A DNA stretch of 10,480 nt from Pseudomonadota bacterium. Lineage in GTDB: Bacteria; Pseudomonadota; Alphaproteobacteria; UBA9655. The notes under the pieces are model-generated. The model saw only the letters and a list, made by a program, of their open reading frames with translations. It made no database searches and was not told where the DNA came from. The stretch is from positions 1-10,480 of the forward strand of contig JAKBAL010000020.1 of assembly GCA_021809225.1 (NCBI GenBank). Reading direction: 5' to 3'. Shown in pieces: positions 6,724-10,480 of this stretch (position 1 is the first letter of the stretch; every line of letters begins with the position of its first letter). Made by a program: the position numbers and the translations under genes.

Positions 6724-7338
6724 ATGAAAATTCATTACCATCGTGGAGATATTCCTTCTAACCTTAAGTTTGGCCATTCAGTCGCCATAGATACAGAAGC
6801 TATGGGACTTTACATTCCACGTGATCGACTCACACTCGTACAACTTTCCTCTGGGAATGGCGAATGCCATCTGGTTCATTTTCCGCTTAAATCTTCTTAT
6901 GAAGCCCCAAATTTAAGACAACTTTTAAACGATAAAAGTCTTGAAAAGGTCTTTCATTTTGCCCGTTTTGATTATGCAATTTTAAAATATTATTTAAAAA
7001 TTGAAGCCTCTCCTCTATTTTGTACAAAAATCGCCTCGAAACTCTCTCGTACTTATACAGACAAACATGGTCTCAAAGATCTTTGTAAGCAGCTCATAAG
7101 CGTTGAAATTTCAAAACAAGAGCAAACTTCTGATTGGGGATCAGAACATCTTTCTGAAAAACAGATGGAGTATGCAGCCACCGACGTCCTTCATCTCCAT
7201 CGACTTAAAGCCATCTTACAAGAGCTTTTAAAGCGCGAAGGACGAGAATCCATTGCAAAAGCTTGCTTTGAATTTATTCCTGCCCGTTGTGAACTCGATA
7301 TTCAAGGATGGAATGAGGTTGATATTTTTCAACATTAA
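6724..7338 (+). CDS. rnd: Ribonuclease D, short form without HRDC domains
   Basis: 204-residue DEDD-y 3'-5' exoribonuclease; in the family, RNase D trims the 3' ends of tRNA precursors and other small RNAs in the cytoplasm with two metal ions. All four acidic residues and the tyrosine are visible: Asp23 and Glu25 in AIDTEAMGL (Exo I), Asp83 in HFARFDYAIL (Exo II), and Tyr150 with Asp154 in YAATDVLHLHRL (Exo III). E. coli RNase D is about 375 residues with two HRDC domains; this protein ends just after the exonuclease domain, as in the compact alphaproteobacterial version, so it does not look truncated. The start is the first ATG of the frame with only a weak GAAAGAA ribosome site. It lies behind tRNA-Leu and 40 bases before kdsD, and probably opens the operon that continues into lptB. 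Confidence 0.93.
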   Translation: MKIHYHRGDIPSNLKFGHSVAIDTEAMGLYIPRDRLTLVQLSSGNGECHLVHFPLKSSYEAPNLRQLLNDKSLEKVFHFARFDYAILKYYLKIEASPLFCTKIASKLSRTYTDKHGLKDLCKQLISVEISKQEQTSDWGSEHLSEKQMEYAATDVLHLHRLKAILQELLKREGRESIAKACFEFIPARCELDIQGWNEVDIFQH

Positions 7339-7378
7339 GTATAAAGAAAGAATAGTGTAATAAATTAAAACTTATAGG

Positions 7379-8380
7379 ATGTCACTTTTAATGCAGCAAG
7401 CGATTATATCCCCTCTTTTTTCTACAAACGATCTTGAAGAAGCACGTCGCGTTTTAAACCTTGAAGCTGAAGCTCTTGTTCAACTTGCTCAAAATTTAGA
7501 CGCAACTTTTGAAGAAGTTTTAGATCTTTTAACATACACCAAAGGACGTATCATTCTCTCAGGGATTGGGAAAAGTGGGCACATTGCTAATAAAATAGCG
7601 TCGACCTTTTCTTCGACAGGAACGCCAGCGTTTTTCCTCCATCCCAGCGAAGCTAGCCATGGAGATTTGGGAATGGTTACCCTCCAGGATACCCTCGTCA
7701 TGCTTTCACTTTCTGGGGAAACGGCTGAACTTTTCGATTTGATTAACTATGCGAAACGCTTTAATATTCCCATCGTTGCTATCACATGCAAAACAGATAG
7801 TGTGCTTGCAAAGGCGGCCTGCTACACACTTTTGCTTCCTCCTTTTTCCGAAGCTTGTCCAATGGGACTTGCCCCAACAACGTCAACGACCCTTATGTTA
7901 GCTCTGGGGGATGCCCTTGCGGTCACTCTTTTGAAGCGTAAAGAATTTTCAGAAAGGGAGTTTAAAAAGCTGCATCCTGGGGGTCGCTTGGGAAAGAAAC
8001 TGTTACATGTCGTTGATATTATGCGCCCCTATGAATCATTACCTCTGGTTCTGCAAGGCTCTTTAATGAGTGAAGCACTCGTCGTCATGACGGAAAAAGG
8101 ATTTGGGTGTATCGGCGTCTTAGATAAAACAAAAAATCTTATTGGCATTATTACTGACGGAGATTTACGTCGCCATATGAGTCCTTCATTATTAGGTCAA
8201 AAAGTTGAAGATGTGATGACTCCTTCTCCTAAAACTATTCTAGATTCTTCTTTTGCTGTAGAAGCTTTAGGGCTTATGAATCGCACATCCATCACAAACT
8301 TATTTGTATTAGATGAAAGTTCGAAACAACTTGTCGGCCTTTTGCATCTTCACGATTGTTTAAGAGCGGGCCTTGCATAA
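7379..8380 (+). CDS. kdsD: Arabinose-5-phosphate isomerase (KdsD/KpsF)
   Basis: Converts ribulose 5-phosphate to arabinose 5-phosphate, the first committed step toward KDO of the LPS core. An N-terminal SIS domain (about 45-185) carries SGIGKSGHIANKIASTF with Lys65, SLSGETAE with Glu114, SEACPMGLAPT with Glu158 and LHPGGRLG with His199, matching the residues implicated in E. coli KdsD. Two CBS domains follow (about 213-270 and 276-333), with TDGDLRR and a final LHLHDCLRAG. Length 333 is close to the E. coli protein (328). The start is uncertain: the ATG at 7379 has AGG directly against it, too close for a ribosome site, whereas the in-frame ATG at 7391 has AGGA about 11 bases upstream, which would remove four residues. 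The stop codon touches the lptC ATG, so coupling is likely. The symbol kpsF is used for capsule paralogues; the lpt neighbours favour kdsD. Confidence 0.96.
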   Translation: MSLLMQQAIISPLFSTNDLEEARRVLNLEAEALVQLAQNLDATFEEVLDLLTYTKGRIILSGIGKSGHIANKIASTFSSTGTPAFFLHPSEASHGDLGMVTLQDTLVMLSLSGETAELFDLINYAKRFNIPIVAITCKTDSVLAKAACYTLLLPPFSEACPMGLAPTTSTTLMLALGDALAVTLLKRKEFSEREFKKLHPGGRLGKKLLHVVDIMRPYESLPLVLQGSLMSEALVVMTEKGFGCIGVLDKTKNLIGIITDGDLRRHMSPSLLGQKVEDVMTPSPKTILDSSFAVEALGLMNRTSITNLFVLDESSKQLVGLLHLHDCLRAGLA

Positions 8381-9007
8381 ATGAGTTCGTCTTTTGGCAC
8401 AGGTTACTCTCGATACGTAAATTTGATGAAGATTATTCTTCCAGCAGCGATCCTTTTATCTGTGGGGTTTGCTATTGGGTGGCCTTACCTTGTTTCTGTA
8501 GGCAAAGAAGCTCTCTCTTACATTGATTATTCCCTTCCTGAAATTAAAGAAAATCGTATGATACGTCCCCATTATTTATCTACAGATGAAAAAGGACAAG
8601 CTTTTCATATAGACGCAGACTGGGCTAAACAACAAACAAACGACCTTGCCAATCTCATAAGCCCTAACGGTTCCATGACAACGATTGAAGGACAAACTTT
8701 TAATCTTAAGGCCAAAGCTGGAGCTTATGATAGCCAAACAAAAATCTTAAATTTAGAAGGTGACGTCATCCTTACCAGCACAGATGGTTATTTTGTTAAG
8801 ACAGAAAAAGCACGAGTCACTTTTGACAATAAGGTTATTGAAGGAGATAATTATGTTGAAGGAAAAGGACCCTCTGGTGAAATCATGGCTCAAGATGGTT
8901 TTAAGGTCGAAAATCAGCCCCAAGGAAAAAAAGTTATTACCCTTAAAGGGCCTTCTAAAGTTGTCATTCATAAATTGAAAAAAACTAAGGATTCCAATGC
9001 ACCATAA
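8381..9007 (+). CDS. lptC: LPS export protein LptC
   Basis: 208-residue bitopic inner-membrane protein that receives LPS from the LptB2FG transporter and passes it to LptA in the periplasm. A short cytoplasmic N-terminus is followed by one membrane segment at about 17-38, then a periplasmic LptC/YrbK domain (about 55-195) with the alternating short strands of the beta-jellyroll (for example TFNLKAKAGAYDSQTKILNL at 106-125, then GDVILTSTDGY at 127-137). Sequence similarity to the E. coli protein is low, as is normal for LptC; the call rests on topology, domain pattern and neighbours. The ATG follows the kdsD TAA with no gap, and the gene overlaps lptA by 11 bases, so all three are probably translationally coupled. 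Confidence 0.92.
   Translation: MSSSFGTGYSRYVNLMKIILPAAILLSVGFAIGWPYLVSVGKEALSYIDYSLPEIKENRMIRPHYLSTDEKGQAFHIDADWAKQQTNDLANLISPNGSMTTIEGQTFNLKAKAGAYDSQTKILNLEGDVILTSTDGYFVKTEKARVTFDNKVIEGDNYVEGKGPSGEIMAQDGFKVENQPQGKKVITLKGPSKVVIHKLKKTKDSNAP
8987..8991 (+). promoter_or_regulatory. Ribosome-binding site of lptA inside lptC
   Basis: AAGGA sits five bases before the lptA ATG at 8997 and lies within the last codons of lptC. It is the clearest Shine-Dalgarno sequence in the rightward operon and fixes the lptA start. Confidence 0.7.
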
Positions 9008-9926
9008 GCCCTTATATCTTTTCTTTTTTCTTATGAGCTCTTCCTTATGCTATGGACAAGCTTTAAATCAACTTAGCAATAGTAAGGATGATTCCCCCAT
9101 AATTATCGAAGCAGATAAGTCTGTTGTTTGCGATGAAACATTAAACAAATGCGTTGCAACGGGAAATGCTATGGCTCAAAAAAGCACGAATATAGTCTAT
9201 GCAGATATCTTAACTGTTTATTTCAGTGAAGGAAAAGAAAGAGAGATCACATCTATTGTAGCAGATGGACATGTACGCATGGAAACACCTACAGATATAG
9301 CTTATGGAGACCATGCTCACTATGATGTCGCTCTGGATCGTATCCTTATGACAGGGGGAAATTTAAGAATCGAGACCCCCCAACAAACACTCACAGCTCG
9401 AGATTCCATTGAATACTGGCATAGCAAAAATCAAGGGATTGCCCGGGGGAATGCAATAGCACAATTCCCTGAAAAAGAGGAACTCGTTCAAGCCGACACG
9501 CTTATTGCTTATTTCAAACCTGCCACTGAAAAAACGGATGAGGGCAAAGAAAAATTAACCATTGATCGCGTTGAAGCTGAAGGCAACGTTTTGGCTTCTG
9601 GTCCTAAAGGCATCGTAACAGGCGATCGGGGTGTTTATTTTGCTCAAACACATATGGTTGAGATCAGCCACAACGTTAAAATCACTCAAGACAAAAATGT
9701 CATTACTGGGGAATACGTTCGTCATAATTTAGACACCAATGTTACTGAAATGTATACTCAAGCTCCTGGCGTAGCGCCATCAGGCTCTGTAAAGCGCATT
9801 TCAGGTCTTATACGCCCAAAGGATGCCAAGAAAATGAAAGGGAAGCCATCTGAAACCACACAAAAGAGTAAGGATGGACACTTATTCCCTGTATCTGCTA
9901 AAAACAAGAAAACATCAACTTCCTAA
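8997..9926 (+). CDS. lptA: LPS transport protein LptA (OstA-like), extended with two repeats
   Basis: Periplasmic bridge protein that stacks between LptC and LptD to carry LPS across the periplasm. A signal peptide is visible at about 1-20 (hydrophobic core, Cys-Tyr-Gly end), so the product is exported. At 309 residues it is much longer than E. coli LptA (185). The extra length comes from two related OstA-type segments: about 37-135, with GNAMAQ, ADILTVYF, ADGHV, IAYGDHAHYD and GGNLRI; and about 136-240, with GNAIAQ, ADTLIAYF, AEGNV, IVTGDRGVYF and SHNVKI. The tail after about 265 is rich in lysine and looks disordered. The start is supported by AAGGA at the right spacing; the gene overlaps lptC by 11 bases and lptB begins 22 bases after its stop. 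The LptA call follows from fold pattern and locus; a longer OstA-type paralogue is the alternative. Confidence 0.92.
   Translation: MHHKPLYLFFFLMSSSLCYGQALNQLSNSKDDSPIIIEADKSVVCDETLNKCVATGNAMAQKSTNIVYADILTVYFSEGKEREITSIVADGHVRMETPTDIAYGDHAHYDVALDRILMTGGNLRIETPQQTLTARDSIEYWHSKNQGIARGNAIAQFPEKEELVQADTLIAYFKPATEKTDEGKEKLTIDRVEAEGNVLASGPKGIVTGDRGVYFAQTHMVEISHNVKITQDKNVITGEYVRHNLDTNVTEMYTQAPGVAPSGSVKRISGLIRPKDAKKMKGKPSETTQKSKDGHLFPVSAKNKKTSTS
9105..9716 (+). repeat. Internal duplication encoding two OstA segments in lptA
   Basis: Residues about 37-135 and 136-240 of LptA repeat the same order of strand motifs with an offset near 95-105 residues: GNA-x-AQ, AD-x-L-x-x-YF, A-(D/E)-G-(H/N)-V, GD followed by Y(D/F), and a final (G/H)N-(L/V)-(R/K)-I strand. 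The match is clear in protein but not obvious in DNA, so the duplication is old. The first copy also has two cysteines (45 and 52) that the second lacks. Confidence 0.6.
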
Positions 9927-9948
9927 ACCAGAGTAAAGTAGTCGTAGA

Positions 9949-10480
9949 ATGCCTTCTTCAGAAAATAAAATCGCCTTAGCAGATGGGCTTAGAGCTCAAA
10001 ATATTCGTAAATCTTACGCCCGACGCAATGTGGTTAATGATGTTAACCTTTATGTTAAACGAGGCGAAGCTGTAGGTCTTTTAGGCCCCAACGGCGCTGG
10101 AAAAACAACCTGCTTTTCGATTATTACAGGCTTAATTAAAGCAGACTCTGGCTCCGTTTTTCTAGATGATTACGATATTACGCTCTTGCCAATGTACCGA
10201 AGAGCTCGTTTTGGTATTGGATATCTTCCTCAAGAAACATCAATTTTCCGTGGACTATCTGTTGAAAATAATATCAAAGCTATTCTAGAGATCGTCGAGT
10301 CGGATTCTACAGTGCGAGAAGAACGACTTGAAATGCTTTTGGATGAGTTTTCCATCAAGCATATTCGTCACTCCCCAGCACTTGCTTTATCTGGTGGAGA
10401 AAGGCGACGCACCGAAATTGCACGAGCTTTGGCGAGTAACCCTCACTTTATGCTTCTTGACGAGCCTCTCGCTGGGATTG
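9949..10480 (+). CDS. lptB: LPS export ABC transporter ATP-binding protein LptB (3' end outside window)
   Basis: ATPase of the LptB2FG complex, bound to the cytoplasmic face of the inner membrane, which powers extraction of LPS. The window shows 177 codons of a protein normally about 240-260 residues long. Visible motifs: Walker A GPNGAGKT (46-53), Q-loop LPQETSIF with Gln95, ABC signature LSGGERRR (147-154), and Walker B FMLLDEP (167-173), after which LAGI appears where LptB usually has FAGI. The short loop around [12 protein letters not shown] is characteristic of LptB and related branched-chain amino acid importers; position directly after lptC and lptA settles the choice. The ribosome site is weak (GTAGA just before ATG), so coupling to lptA across the 22-base gap is probable. 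In related genomes rpoN and hpf often follow, but that lies outside the window. Confidence 0.96.
   Translation, partial: MPSSENKIALADGLRAQNIRKSYARRNVVNDVNLYVKRGEAVGLLGPNGAGKTTCFSIITGLIKADSGSVFLDDYDITLLPMYRRARFGIGYLPQETSIFRGLSVENNIKAILEIVESDSTVREERLEMLLDEFSIKHIRHSPALALSGGERRRTEIARALASNPHFMLLDEPLAGI

Noticed and set aside
8753..8978. Overlapping 72-codon frames on both strands inside lptC
   Set aside because: Low-complexity, Lys/Leu/Asn-rich products lying over the conserved LptC domain; no ribosome sites or family resemblance.
1..10480. CRISPR arrays, insertion sequences, phage genes, toxin-antitoxin or other defence systems
   Set aside because: No regularly spaced repeats, transposase or integrase motifs, or small paired ORFs are visible; nearly all DNA is assigned to recognisable core genes, and the tRNA-Leu 3' end is followed by rnd and not by an integrase.

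Overview
The window looks like chromosomal housekeeping DNA from an AT-rich alphaproteobacterium (roughly 40% GC by eye). Two gene orders point there. Leftward, reading from right to left, the order is a Pcm-family methyltransferase, tolC, popZ (DUF2497) and valS. Rightward the order is rnd, kdsD, lptC, lptA, lptB. Both are familiar alphaproteobacterial arrangements, and PopZ is essentially restricted to that class. The low GC content is compatible with a host-associated lineage such as Holosporales/Paracaedibacteraceae, but that placement is an inference and was not tested.

Layout: positions 1-6429 are read leftward. They hold valS (C-terminal end outside the window), popZ, tolC, a Pcm-like methyltransferase and a secreted or membrane-anchored subtilisin-like S8 peptidase. 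popZ and tolC overlap by four bases (ATGA). Positions 6430-6591 form a divergent promoter region. Positions 6592-10480 are read rightward: tRNA-Leu(CAG), a short RNase D, arabinose-5-phosphate isomerase, and the LPS transport genes lptC, lptA and lptB (lptB cut by the window end).

The right half makes an early KDO precursor and supplies three of the seven Lpt proteins that move LPS from the inner membrane toward the outer membrane. tolC on the left adds the outer-membrane efflux/type I secretion channel, and popZ organises the cell pole. The S8 peptidase probably acts in the envelope. valS, tRNA-Leu and rnd belong to translation and tRNA maturation.

I see no CRISPR array, insertion sequence, phage gene or defence system, and coding is tight, with no gene-free stretch above 300 bases (the largest gap, 162 bases, is the divergent region). 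I found no undescribed system. The points most worth checking are a 36-base leader shared by the S8 peptidase and pcm genes, an internal duplication in LptA, an apparently prodomain-less S8 peptidase, a Pcm-family protein lacking the usual isoaspartyl-methyltransferase signature, and two substitutions in a normally invariant ValRS active-site motif.
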